A stretch of 64,000 bases of DNA from Streptomyces rishiriensis. Its GTDB lineage: Bacteria; Actinomycetota; Actinomycetes; Streptomycetales; Streptomycetaceae. The position numbers were made by a program, and so were the translations under genes. The stretch lies in the NCBI RefSeq assembly GCF_030815485.1, contig NZ_JAUSWV010000002.1:310001-374000 (forward strand). Reading direction: 5' to 3'. This document shows, one piece after another, positions 1-8,030 of the stretch. Positions within the stretch are counted from its first letter, which is position 1. Each line of letters opens with the position of its first letter. The notes under the pieces are model-generated. The model made no database searches, had not been told where the DNA came from, and was given only the letters and a program-made list of their open reading frames with translations.

Positions 1-807
1 CATGACCGTGCCCCATTGGGCGGCACCGTTCTCCTTGCCGCCGACGAAGGCGATGCCCAGCACCATCACGGGCCCCAGGACGAAGGTGGACGCCAGCGAC
101 GTGTAGGCGAGCAGCGACCACAGCCAGGTACGTGAGCTGAACTCCCGCCACCCGTGCCGCAGTTGCTGGAAGAAGCTCTCGTCCTCGCGGCCGGACTTCG
201 TGGCGGACGACGAGGTGCGCACTCCGGCCAGGAAGAGCGCGCTGGCCAGGAAGGTGGCCGCGTCGATGGCGATGACCCAGGCCGGCTCGGTCCAGGCCAC
301 CAGCGCGCCGGCGACGGCGGGTCCCAGCAGCGAGCCGATCGAATTGAACGTGGAGCCGAGGGCGTTGGCCTCCTGGAGGCGTTTGCCGGAGACGACCTCG
401 GGGACGAACCCGTGGAAGGCGGGGTGGAAGAACGCGGCTGCCACGGAGAGCGCCGCGGCGAAGGCGACGAAGCCGCCCAGCGGCATGCCGACGGTCAACA
501 GGATGACCACGACGGCGATTTCGATGGCCGCGCGGGTGAGGTCGCTGCCGATCATGGTGACCCGACGGCCCCACCGGTCCGCCAGCACACCGCCCGCCAG
601 CAGGAACACGATCAGGGGCGCGGTCTGCGCGCCCAGCACCAGGCCGACCCCGCTCGCCCCGCCGCCGTGCTCCAGCACGGCGAAGGACAGCGCGATGGGC
701 ATCATGCTGCTGCCCAGGACCGAGGCGGCCTGCGCGCAGAACAGCCGTCGCAGGTTCCGCTCGCGCAGTAGGTCCAGAGGTAGTCGAGCCGCCAGACCGT
801 TGGTCAT
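1..807 (-). CDS. MFS transporter, C-terminus cut by window edge
   Basis: The 269 codons inside the window encode a hydrophobic protein with repeated membrane segments and the loop motif GGVLADRWGRR (residues about 60-70) that major facilitator superfamily permeases carry between helices 2 and 3. The start is the ATG at 807: GGGGGA lies seven bases upstream, and the ATG at 812 runs into a stop after one codon. The rest of the protein lies beyond position 1. The gene follows the condensation-like gene at 1289-2695 on the same strand, so an export or self-resistance role for the cluster product is likely but inferred. The substrate cannot be read from the sequence. Confidence 0.85.
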   Translation of the reverse strand, partial: MTNGLAARLPLDLLRERNLRRLFCAQAASVLGSSMMPIALSFAVLEHGGGASGVGLVLGAQTAPLIVFLLAGGVLADRWGRRVTMIGSDLTRAAIEIAVVVILLTVGMPLGGFVAFAAALSVAAAFFHPAFHGFVPEVVSGKRLQEANALGSTFNSIGSLLGPAVAGALVAWTEPAWVIAIDAATFLASALFLAGVRTSSSATKSGREDESFFQQLRHGWREFSSRTWLWSLLAYTSLASTFVLGPVMVLGIAFVGGKENGAAQWGTVM

Positions 808-1081
808 CGCATGTCCCCCGTCGGGTCCGTTTCCGGACCGCGTGCGTGACTCACCCGTCCGCTCCTCTCTCGGCCTGCCCGGCGCGACCGCGCCACGCAG
901 TGCCCTGTGTATCCGAACGCGACGCCGGACAGAATATGTGAGTTCGATCGGGTGATCACCGGTCCTCGGGAATCTTCACAGCACTGTCTTCCGGCCGTCT
1001 CCGATAAGGCAGTTGGCGCGACGCGACCGAACCCCGGCAGCTGTCCTGTACGACCCGAGCGACCGAGGAGCCGGCCGGCCG

Positions 1082-1282
1082 ATGCAACGACACGAAACCG
1101 AACCGGTCCCCGTCGCCCTGCCCGGGCACCGATTCGTCATGACCCCGCACCGGTACGTCGTCTGCGGGTCGGGTCCCGACGCGCCCGCCACGGTGGAGGA
1201 GTGGCGCCGGTACGAGGTCCTCGCGGAGGGACCGGGCCGGGAGTCCCCCGCACGGCGCTCCCCTGACCCGACCCGGACCTGA
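1082..1282 (+). CDS. possible small protein, unknown
   Basis: A 66-codon frame starts with ATG about 11 bases after GAGGAG in the otherwise empty 480-bp gap between the MFS gene and the first condensation-like gene. The middle (VMTPHRYVVCGSGP, then TVEEWRRYEVLAEGPG) has ordinary amino-acid composition, while the tail is Arg/Pro-rich like out-of-frame high-GC sequence. I do not recognise it. It could be a real small gene antisense to the run of minus-strand genes, or chance. Confidence 0.3.
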   Translation: MQRHETEPVPVALPGHRFVMTPHRYVVCGSGPDAPATVEEWRRYEVLAEGPGRESPARRSPDPTRT

Positions 1283-1288
1283 CCGGAT

Positions 1289-2695
1289 TCACGGCCTTCG
1301 GGCCCCGACCCGCGCCAGGTCCGTCAGACGTCCCCGGAAGCCGTTCGCCAGTGCCTCGGCCGTACGGCGTCCGTGATACGTCGTCTCGTAGCGCAGCGCG
1401 CCGGTCAGCCCGCCCGCCTCCATGGTGAGGCTGACCGAGAGAGTGGCCGCGGCGGCCAGCGAGGACTGCGGTGTCGCGTATGTGAGCCGGGAGAAATCCT
1501 GGTAGTAGGGGGCGAGGCTGGTGCGCAGTCCGTGCATCGGTATCTCGTGTTCCCGTCGGTCGACGATCCAGCCGGTCACCCCGTACAGGCGCAACTCCGC
1601 GTGTGCCAGGGCGTGGCGGTAGAAGGCCGCGTCGCCCTGGCGGCCCAGGACGGCCTCGGCGAGCCGGCCGAACGGCAGATCGACGACCGCCGAGGCGTCC
1701 CTGAGGACGCCGTCGACCTGCCGGAACAGTCCGCTCGGTGGGCTCTGCCCCAGGTCCACCGGCACCTGGATCATGTTGGAGAACAGGCCCAGGGCGGAGC
1801 GGGTCTCGGGGCGCACGCGGCCGTGCGAGGGCGTGGAGAGGATCAGCCGCTCACGGCCGTAGAAGCCGCCCAGTGTCCGGGCCAGCGCCGCAGCGAGCAG
1901 CGCGTACAGGGAGACACGCTCGGCGCGGGCCGCGCGCAGCAGCCGCCGGGACTCTTCGGCCGACAGGTCCAGGGGGACGCTTTCGTAGTGGTGCTGGAGC
2001 GGGAGGAACCCGTCGGCCCGGCCCGGCAGGAGGTCCCCGGAGCCGTGGGCGCGCAGCCGGTCCGCCCAGCCCGCCATCCGGGACGCGGTGTCGAGGCGGG
2101 CTCGAGGTGTGTTCTCGGTGCGCACGAAGTCCACGTAGGAGAAGGGTGTTCGGCCTCCGTCGGCGACGGGCGCGGCCACGCGGCGGTTGTAGAGGTCGGC
2201 GAGGTCGCGAAGATAGACCTGATGGCTCGGCTCGTCGAAGACCAGGTGGTGGAAACTGGTCAGCAGGACGTGGTCGTCGGCGGCCAGCCGCAGCAGGGTG
2301 GCCCGGGACAGCCAGTCGGTGACCTCGAAGGGCCGTGTGGTCAGGTCGAGGAGGATCTCGTGCAGTTCCCGTCGGCGCAGTGCGTCGCCCAGGTCCATGG
2401 TCTCCAGGGGGAACGGCTCCGGACGCAGTGCCTGCCGCGGTCGGACCATCTGCTCGATCGGCGTCCCGGTGTCGAGCAGCCGCAGCCGCAACGCGTCATG
2501 ACGCAGCGCGACTTCGGCGAGCGCGTCGCGTAACGCGCCGACGTCCAGGGCGCCTCGCATGCGGAGGGTGGTCGAGCAGTCGAGGGAGACGGCCTTGGGG
2601 TAGAGCTCGTCGTAACACCTCTCCCACTCCCAGCACCACTCCTGACGCGAGGAGAGGGGAAGTCCTTGATCCGGCTCATGGGATGTCGCCGTCAT
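1289..2695 (-). CDS. stand-alone NRPS condensation-like protein
   Basis: A 468-residue free-standing condensation (C) domain, about the length of a full C domain. The core motif is HHLVFDE (H149, H150, D154), the HHxxxDG signature with Glu in place of Gly, so the catalytic second His is present. Near the N-terminus it carries SRQEWCWEW where normal C domains have a pattern like LSxAQxRLW; the paralogue at 4799-6199 has SRQDWCWEW, so the two share an origin. The ATG at 2695 is chosen over one 19 codons upstream because its N-terminus matches the paralogue and AAGGCAGG precedes it. C domains join a donor on a carrier protein to an amine or hydroxyl acceptor. A divergent carrier protein gene adjoins it, but the actual donor and acceptor are unknown. 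Confidence 0.85.
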   Translation of the reverse strand: MTATSHEPDQGLPLSSRQEWCWEWERCYDELYPKAVSLDCSTTLRMRGALDVGALRDALAEVALRHDALRLRLLDTGTPIEQMVRPRQALRPEPFPLETMDLGDALRRRELHEILLDLTTRPFEVTDWLSRATLLRLAADDHVLLTSFHHLVFDEPSHQVYLRDLADLYNRRVAAPVADGGRTPFSYVDFVRTENTPRARLDTASRMAGWADRLRAHGSGDLLPGRADGFLPLQHHYESVPLDLSAEESRRLLRAARAERVSLYALLAAALARTLGGFYGRERLILSTPSHGRVRPETRSALGLFSNMIQVPVDLGQSPPSGLFRQVDGVLRDASAVVDLPFGRLAEAVLGRQGDAAFYRHALAHAELRLYGVTGWIVDRREHEIPMHGLRTSLAPYYQDFSRLTYATPQSSLAAAATLSVSLTMEAGGLTGALRYETTYHGRRTAEALANGFRGRLTDLARVGARRP

Positions 2696-2812
2696 GACCT
2701 GCCTTGAAGAAGACGCCGTAACGCTGTCGACGCTACCCTCGGCGCAGGGCATAGCCCCTCGTCAGAGCGGTCATGCCACACAACTGTAAAACTCCGGATG
2801 GGGGTGAGCGCG

Positions 2813-3136
2813 GTGCGTTATGTTCCTGCCATGGCGGATGTGGACACCTCGGCAACGCGGCAGGATCCGAAGGGACTTGACGGTCTCGCGGCGGCCCTCG
2901 CGCAGGCATGGCACGCTGTGCTCGGCTCCCTCCCGGAGGAGGACTCGGACTTCTACGACGCCGGAGGCACCTCGATCGACGCGGCCCGGATCGCCTCGCA
3001 GGCCGCCGAGTCCGCTCCGGACGTCGAGGACTTGGACGTCACGCTGATGACCGCGCTGCTCGACGAGGCGCGCTTCGGGGACGTACGACGGCTGGGGCTG
3101 GAGTCGATCGACCGCACACGTGGCGGGTCGGCCTGA
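2813..3136 (+). CDS. orphan peptidyl/acyl carrier protein
   Basis: A 107-residue protein with the carrier-protein phosphopantetheine motif DAGGTSIDAARI (attachment Ser in GGTS) preceded by DSDFYD, and helices on both sides. The start is GTG at 2813: GGGGGTG, one mismatch from GGAGGTG, ends six bases before it. In-frame ATGs at 2798 and 2831 have no good ribosome site. It is divergent from one condensation-like gene and convergent with another, and is the only plus-strand gene in the first 20 kb apart from a doubtful small frame. It is a likely substrate carrier for the stand-alone C proteins, after modification by the PPTase at 24.9 kb. No adenylation domain lies next to it. Confidence 0.8.
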   Translation: MRYVPAMADVDTSATRQDPKGLDGLAAALAQAWHAVLGSLPEEDSDFYDAGGTSIDAARIASQAAESAPDVEDLDVTLMTALLDEARFGDVRRLGLESIDRTRGGSA

Positions 3137-3171
3137 CCGAGTGACGGTGGCCGGCCGGGCCGGGGGTCGGA

Positions 3172-4470
3172 TCAGCCGCCGCCGGCCTCCAGGTCGGTCA
3201 GCAGGTCGGCCGCGAACCGTTCGCACCACTGCGCGCCGAAGCACCGGCGGTCGTAGGTGAGGACCAACTGCGGCTGTGGTCCCGACAGGTTGAACTCAAG
3301 GTCCAGCTGGGACGGGCGGACCACCGGCCCGGCGGTGCCCTCGCTCTCCCCATCGGCCTGGTCGTCATCCAGGTCGAAGAGGGTGAAGGCGAGCCCGGCC
3401 ACGGAACTCTGCCAGGAGTCCGCTGTCACGCTCACGCTCAGCGGGGCCAGGTCGTCGCGCGCGACGCCCATCCCGTCCGTGAGCAGATCGACGATCTCCT
3501 CGAACTCCACTCCCTGGTGCGCCATTCCCTCGCGCAGCCCGCGCCGCACCTGGGCGAGCACACCCTGGTCGCCGCGCGGGGCCGAGGGGCCGACGCGGAC
3601 GAGGACCGCCTGGGCGAGCGGGCCCACCGCGTCGGAGTCCATGCGGTTCGCGGACATGGTGCCGAGGACCAGGTCGGCGGCCCCGGAGCGTTCCAGCACC
3701 CGTTGGGCCGCTACGGCGGTGACGTACACCGTGGGCGTGCAGCGCGCGGCGCGGGCGTTCGCCTGGATCAGGCCGGACAGGGCGGGGTCGAGGGGAACGC
3801 GCAGTTCGGCGCCGTCGGGCAGCCAGCCCGGCTCCGGCCGCCGTTCGCCGATCCACGGCGTGGGGAAGCCGGACAGCTCCGTACGCCAGAACTCCCAGTC
3901 GGCGGACCTGCGGTGCTCGCGTGCCGCCAGGAGTGCGGAGTACCGGTCCGCCGGCGCGAGTGGCTCGTCCGGCCCGCGCCGGTACGCCTCCTGAAGGTCC
4001 GTCACCACTTGGTGCAGGGAGAACAGGTCCATCACGAGCCGGTGGAAGGTGAGGAGCAGGACGCCGCTGCCGTCGCCGAGAAGCGTCAGATGGGCGCGTG
4101 CCAAGGGCTCGCCGGCAAGGGGAAAGACCTCCGCATGGGCCGCGGCCGCCGCTCGGCGTACCTCGGCGAGGTGCCCGGCCTGGTCGGCAGCCAGGTGCGG
4201 GAGGTGCAGGACGCGCGGCTCGTGGTGCGTGGCCGGGCCGAGGGTCAGCGTCTCGCCGTCCGCGTGGAAGCCCGTGTTGAGCAGTTCATGTCGCCGAAAT
4301 ACGGACGTCACGGCGTGGGAAAGCCTTTTCTCGTCGAGCATTCCGTCGAGGCGCAGCGCAATGCCGGTGTGCAGCAGCGCACTTCCTCGAACCACGCATT
4401 CCACTTCCCAGAGCCGTTGTTGCTGACGGCTCAATTCCATGGTGTACGCACATCCACTCGCCCGGTCCAT
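3172..4470 (-). CDS. degenerate condensation-like protein
   Basis: A 432-residue C-domain fold protein: N-terminal LSRQQQRLW, and TFHRLVMDLFS at residues 142-151 in place of HHxxxDG. The second, catalytic His is Arg144 and the Gly is Leu, while Asp148 is kept. It is therefore probably not a standard condensing enzyme; a scaffold or partner role, or altered chemistry, is possible. The start at 4470 has GGGAG close upstream; an in-frame ATG at 4440 lacks a ribosome site. It is the last gene of the long minus-strand run, separated from the small-peptide gene by a 13-bp-stem hairpin at 4498-4532, and its end faces the orphan carrier gene. Confidence 0.8.
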   Translation of the reverse strand: MDRASGCAYTMELSRQQQRLWEVECVVRGSALLHTGIALRLDGMLDEKRLSHAVTSVFRRHELLNTGFHADGETLTLGPATHHEPRVLHLPHLAADQAGHLAEVRRAAAAAHAEVFPLAGEPLARAHLTLLGDGSGVLLLTFHRLVMDLFSLHQVVTDLQEAYRRGPDEPLAPADRYSALLAAREHRRSADWEFWRTELSGFPTPWIGERRPEPGWLPDGAELRVPLDPALSGLIQANARAARCTPTVYVTAVAAQRVLERSGAADLVLGTMSANRMDSDAVGPLAQAVLVRVGPSAPRGDQGVLAQVRRGLREGMAHQGVEFEEIVDLLTDGMGVARDDLAPLSVSVTADSWQSSVAGLAFTLFDLDDDQADGESEGTAGPVVRPSQLDLEFNLSGPQPQLVLTYDRRCFGAQWCERFAADLLTDLEAGGG

Positions 4471-4497
4471 GCGCTCCCTCGCCCGAAGATGCGACGA

Positions 4498-4532
4498 GTG
4501 CCGTACGGGAAGTCATGACTCCCGTACGGCAC
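4498..4532 (-). terminator. perfect 13-bp hairpin
   Basis: Left arm GTGCCGTACGGGA (4498-4510) pairs with TCCCGTACGGCAC (4520-4532) around a 9-base loop. It lies 12 bases past the stop of the 26-residue peptide gene and 28 bases before the ATG of the degenerate condensation gene. It has no T-run, as is common for Streptomyces terminators. It may end or attenuate the peptide transcript, or act as an RNA-processing or stability element inside the operon. Confidence 0.65.
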
Positions 4533-4544
4533 CTGTCGGTGGTC

Positions 4545-4625
4545 CTACTTCGCCTCGGCCGCGGCCTGACGGCGGAGCTGCTCGAGATTGATGAGAGCGA
4601 GGCTTACAGAGTTGACCTTGATCAT
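4545..4625 (-). CDS. 26-residue peptide, possible scaffold/precursor or leader
   Basis: A short frame starts ATG-ATC-AAG (MIKVNSV...), has the middle LALINLEQLRR and ends QAAAEAK-TAG. GGGAAG lies five bases before the ATG. The C-terminal two thirds would form an amphipathic helix with Leu/Ile on one face and Glu/Gln/Arg/Lys on the other. It includes less G/C-biased codons (TCT, GTA, AAT) than its neighbours. It sits alone between two strong hairpins and between two condensation-like genes, within a cluster holding two radical SAM enzymes. I recognise no family. Options are a RiPP-like or scaffold peptide, a small regulatory peptide, a leader peptide, or chance. Confidence 0.4.
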   Translation of the reverse strand: MIKVNSVSLALINLEQLRRQAAAEAK

Positions 4626-4651
4626 GTCGACTTCCCATCTTCGCAGGAGAG

Positions 4652-4681
4652 TTCCCCTGCCACCGGCCGGTGGCAGGGGAA
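4652..4681. terminator. perfect 30-bp palindrome / hairpin
   Basis: TTCCCCTGCCACC (4652-4664) and GGTGGCAGGGGAA (4669-4681) are exact complements around GGCC, itself a palindrome, so the whole 30 bp is one perfect inverted repeat. It lies about 120 bases past the stop of the condensation-like gene at 4799 and 26 bases before the ATG of the small-peptide gene. It can be the terminator of the long operon, or a 5'-UTR structure controlling the peptide gene. No T-run follows on either strand. Confidence 0.7.
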
Positions 4682-4798
4682 TGCTTCCAGGCGAAGTGAT
4701 CTCCCGTCAATAAGACTTGCCACAAAGCCGTGTCGGTCCCGGATATCCGTCAGATCTCTTCAACGTGGATCACGACCACGGTTTCTGACGGCACATCA

Positions 4799-6199
4799 CT
4801 AAACGCCGTCCTCGCTCAATCGCTCTATGAAGTGCAGGAATATCTCGCCCACCCGTGCCACCCTTGTGGCGTCGTGATAGTGCTTCTCGTACCACAGAGA
4901 GCCGGTGAGTGCCCCGTCGACCATCTCCAGGTCGGCGAAGAGGGTGCTGGCGCACGCCAGCGCCTGCTCGGGGCCGGCGAAGACCGGGAGCGGGTGCTCG
5001 GGATACAGATCCTGCGGGGTCACGGCTAGCCCGGACGGCAACGCCGAAACCGGGTTCGGCTCCTCCGGCAGCCAGCCGGTGACCCCGCTCAGCCGCAGTT
5101 CCAGGTGGGTCAGAGCGCTGCGGTAGTAGGCCCCGTCGCCCGGCGGGCGGTCCAGGACGCGGGAGGCGATCTCGCTGAAGGGCAGGTCGGCGGAGTCCGA
5201 GGCCCGCCGGACGCTGCCGTGGACGGCCTTGAGGAACTCCGGCAGGGACCGGTGCTCCGTGTCGACCGGCACCGGGACCACGGTACTGAACAGGCCGAGC
5301 GTCTCGCGGGCGCTCGCGGAGGTCCGCCCGTGCGTGTACACGGAGCACACCAGGCGGTCCCGCTCGTACGCCGTGGCGACGGCGTGACCGAGGGCAGCCA
5401 GCAGGACGGTGTGGAGCGTGACGCGCTCGGCGCGCGAGCGCCGCAGCAACAGCCGGGTCCGCTCGGCCGTGAGCGCCAGCGGCAGGGAACCGAACTCCGC
5501 CTCGGCGACGACCGCCCCGGCGTCGCCCGCCAGCGGATCCGCCGCCCCGTAGGCCCGCAGCTCCCCGGCGAGGGCGGCTGCCCGCCCGCGCACCGAGGAG
5601 CGCACCTCGGGTACCAGCTCCCGGCTGATCAGGCCGGTGTAACTGGCGGGCTCGCCGGGGCGCCTGGCGGAGCCATGGTCCGGTGCGACGCGCTCGCGGT
5701 AGCCGTGGGCCAGCAGGTCCCGGAAGAGGCGGTGGGACGCGCTGTCGAAGATCAGATGGTGGAACTGCGCGACGAGGACGTGCTCCTCCTCTGCCGTGCG
5801 CACCAGGGTCGTGCGCGTCATACGGTCCGTCAGGTCGAGAGGCCGTGAGAGGACCCGCGTCACCTCCGCCGCACGGTCCCGCGGTGCGGCCCGTACGGTG
5901 TCCAGCGGCCCCGGCTCGGGCCGCAGCCCCTGTCCGGGCCAGACCGCGGACGGGTCCGGCCCGGCGCCTGCCACGAGGTGCAGGCGCAGCGCCTCGTGCC
6001 GGGTACCGATCTCGGCCAGCGTGTCCCGCAGTGCTCCCGTGTCGAGCGGCCCCTGGAACAGCAGGGTCTCGGACGACTCGATCGGCGTGGAGTCACCTGT
6101 GTAGCTGCGGGTCCACTCCCAGCACCAGTCCTGGCGGGAGAACAGCGGCAGCGGGGCGAGCCCGCCCGAGGGAGGACGGGTGCCGACTTGGTGGTTCAT
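4799..6199 (-). CDS. stand-alone NRPS condensation-like protein
   Basis: A 466-residue free C domain, paralogous to the one at 1289-2695: shared SRQDWCWEW near residue 21, and FHHLIFDS with H147, H148 and D152 (HHxxxDG with Ser for Gly). The start ATG at 6199 overlaps the stop of the glycosyltransferase gene as ATGA, implying translational coupling. A longer upstream reading in this frame runs across the glycosyltransferase gene and is not real. It is expected to transfer an acyl group from a carrier protein to an amine or alcohol; substrates are unknown. Its place directly after the ligase-kinase-glycosyltransferase genes suggests it acts on a glycosylated aminobenzoyl intermediate (inference). 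Confidence 0.85.
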   Translation of the reverse strand: MNHQVGTRPPSGGLAPLPLFSRQDWCWEWTRSYTGDSTPIESSETLLFQGPLDTGALRDTLAEIGTRHEALRLHLVAGAGPDPSAVWPGQGLRPEPGPLDTVRAAPRDRAAEVTRVLSRPLDLTDRMTRTTLVRTAEEEHVLVAQFHHLIFDSASHRLFRDLLAHGYRERVAPDHGSARRPGEPASYTGLISRELVPEVRSSVRGRAAALAGELRAYGAADPLAGDAGAVVAEAEFGSLPLALTAERTRLLLRRSRAERVTLHTVLLAALGHAVATAYERDRLVCSVYTHGRTSASARETLGLFSTVVPVPVDTEHRSLPEFLKAVHGSVRRASDSADLPFSEIASRVLDRPPGDGAYYRSALTHLELRLSGVTGWLPEEPNPVSALPSGLAVTPQDLYPEHPLPVFAGPEQALACASTLFADLEMVDGALTGSLWYEKHYHDATRVARVGEIFLHFIERLSEDGV

Positions 6200-7068
6200 G
6201 GGCGGGCGCTCTCTTCCGAAGTCCGTACGGCCGTGACGTACCGGCGGCAGCTTCCCGAGGGACCGAGCAGCTCCGGCAGGGCCCGTACGGCGGGCACGGG
6301 GTGCTTCTCGGTGAACCGGGTGAGGTTCACCGTGTGCTGTTCCCAGCGGTCGGCGCGTTCGTGGGTGAGGTGCACGCCCGGTGCGGCGGGGGCGAGGCGC
6401 ATCCCGGCGCCCGACGACCACAGGCGCAGGCCGAGTTCGAGGTCCTCGCACCCCCATGTCGTCCCGAACGTCTCGTCGTAGCCTCCGGATCGCTCCCACA
6501 GTCCGTACGGCATGGAGGTGTTGGCTCCGATGCAGGTCAACCAGGGTGCCACCGGTTCCAGTTCGCCCGTGGCCATGCCCGTCACCAGGGTTTCCAGGGC
6601 GTTCGCCACCGTGCGCCCGAACCGGCCGCTCGTCGCCGCCGCGTGCGGATCGGGGAGGAGTTCGTCCCCTGCGGCCGCCAACAGACGACGGGCGGCGGGG
6701 AGTTCGCGGACCGGTCCGTGGACGCAGGAGGGCTCGAGGCCGGTGTGCTCGGCGACATGGGCCGCCAGGGCGGGCGGCGGGAGCAGGATGTCGTCGTCCA
6801 GGAAGATCAGCAGACCGCCGCGCGCCACGGCCGCCCCGGCGTTGCGTGCGGCGGCGCGGCCCGCCCGCGGTCCCGGCACGGTGTGCAGGGGCAGCTGTGC
6901 GGCGGCCGCCGCCAGGATGTCCGCGGTGCCGTCGGTGCAGCCGTCGTCGACGACCACGATCTCGTGGGGCTCCGGGCACACCTGACGGGCCAGGCACGCC
7001 AGGACGAGCCGCAGGCTGTCCGCCTTGTCGCGGGTCGGGATGACCACGCTGACCGTCGGCCGGGTCAT
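6196..7068 (-). CDS. GT-A family 2 glycosyltransferase, MitB-like candidate
   Basis: A 290-residue family 2 glycosyltransferase: N-terminal VSVVIPTRDKADSL, nucleotide site VVDDGCTDGT, and metal-binding FLDDDILLP near residue 90, followed by the acceptor half with WGCEDLELGLRLW (the ED general-base motif). It overlaps its neighbours on both sides by ATGA. In mitomycin biosynthesis the GT2-type enzyme MitB adds N-acetylglucosamine to AHBA bound to the ACP MmcB. The same neighbours here (AHBA genes, ligase, ACP, PIG-L deacetylase) make that role likely for this protein, but sugar and acceptor specificity are inferred. Confidence 0.85.
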   Translation of the reverse strand: MTRPTVSVVIPTRDKADSLRLVLACLARQVCPEPHEIVVVDDGCTDGTADILAAAAAQLPLHTVPGPRAGRAAARNAGAAVARGGLLIFLDDDILLPPPALAAHVAEHTGLEPSCVHGPVRELPAARRLLAAAGDELLPDPHAAATSGRFGRTVANALETLVTGMATGELEPVAPWLTCIGANTSMPYGLWERSGGYDETFGTTWGCEDLELGLRLWSSGAGMRLAPAAPGVHLTHERADRWEQHTVNLTRFTEKHPVPAVRALPELLGPSGSCRRYVTAVRTSEESARP

Positions 7069-8030
7069 GACGGGCTCCCCTCATGGAACAGGTCCGCCCC
7101 GCCGAGCAGGCTCGTGCCGTGGGCGGCGAGCAGGGCGGCGCCGGCGAGGGAGGAATGCGCACCATGGACGGCCGGACCGACCTCGGGGAGGGGACGGCCC
7201 GGGCGGGCCGTCGCGGACAGGCGTCGCGCAACCCTGCGGGGAAGGGGCGCGAGTGCGGCTCCGAGGCCGCCTCCGATGCGTACGTGCGCGGGCTGGACGA
7301 GCTCCACGAGGACCCGTAGCGCGCGGGCGATCGAGTCGGCCGCGTGGTCGAGGGTGCGCTCCGCCCACGGTTCGGCGCGGTCCACACCCGCCACCAGCTC
7401 GGCGGTCGTCGTGGGAAGCCCACGTGTCGCGGTGGCGTGAGCGGCCAGCGCCTCGGCCGAGACCACGGCCTGAAGACAGCCGCGTGTGCCGCACCGGCAG
7501 CGCGGGCCCTGCGGATCGACCACCAGGTGGCCCAGCTCGCCCGCCGTGCCCCAGGCGCCGGTCAGCAGTCGGCCACCGCTGACCAGCCCGCCACCGACGC
7601 CCGTGCCGATGCCCAGGTAGACCAGGTCCCGACTGCCCGTGGAACGGGCCTCCGCCAGCCCGGCGAGCGTCGCGTCGTCGCCGAACAGGACCTCGGCGCC
7701 GCTGCCCGCGAAGGGGGCGCTCAGCGAACGGCCCACCCAGTCGGGCCGATTGGGCCAGCTCACCACGGATCCGTCGGCGCCGACATTGGGCGCCGCCGCC
7801 ACGCCGATCCGGACGGGGGCTCCCCCCAGCGCGCCGACCGCCTCGGCGACGGACGCCTCAAGCAGCTCCGACTCGCCTCCCGCGTCACCGCCGACGGGCC
7901 ACAGAACGGTGCGCTCGTACACGGCCGCGCCTGCGGCGACCGCGCGCAGGGCGAGCTTGGTGCCTCCGACGTCCACCGCGAGGACGCCGTCCGCCGTGCC
8001 GGGACGCGTGCGCGGGCGGGTGCCGGTCAC
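7065..8030 (-). CDS. rifN: ROK-family kanosamine 6-kinase (RifN type)
   Basis: A 321-residue ROK sugar kinase: phosphate-binding AVDVGGTKLALR at the N-terminus, the catalytic region LFGDDATLAG, IGTGVGGGLV, and the ROK zinc motif CRCGTRGCLQAVVS. The start is GTG at 8030, whose GTGA overlaps the stop of the ligase gene; longer upstream readings run into that gene. In the AHBA pathway RifN phosphorylates kanosamine to kanosamine 6-phosphate, the entry to iminoerythrose 4-phosphate. Because the other AHBA genes are in the same run, this role is more likely than glucokinase. The symbol is by analogy. Confidence 0.85.
   Translation of the reverse strand: MTGTRPRTRPGTADGVLAVDVGGTKLALRAVAAGAAVYERTVLWPVGGDAGGESELLEASVAEAVGALGGAPVRIGVAAAPNVGADGSVVSWPNRPDWVGRSLSAPFAGSGAEVLFGDDATLAGLAEARSTGSRDLVYLGIGTGVGGGLVSGGRLLTGAWGTAGELGHLVVDPQGPRCRCGTRGCLQAVVSAEALAAHATATRGLPTTTAELVAGVDRAEPWAERTLDHAADSIARALRVLVELVQPAHVRIGGGLGAALAPLPRRVARRLSATARPGRPLPEVGPAVHGAHSSLAGAALLAAHGTSLLGGADLFHEGSPS

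Noticed and set aside
4799-7423. An 874-codon reading of the third condensation-like gene
   Set aside because: The upstream part is a shadow of the glycosyltransferase and kinase genes. ATG 6199 overlaps the glycosyltransferase stop.
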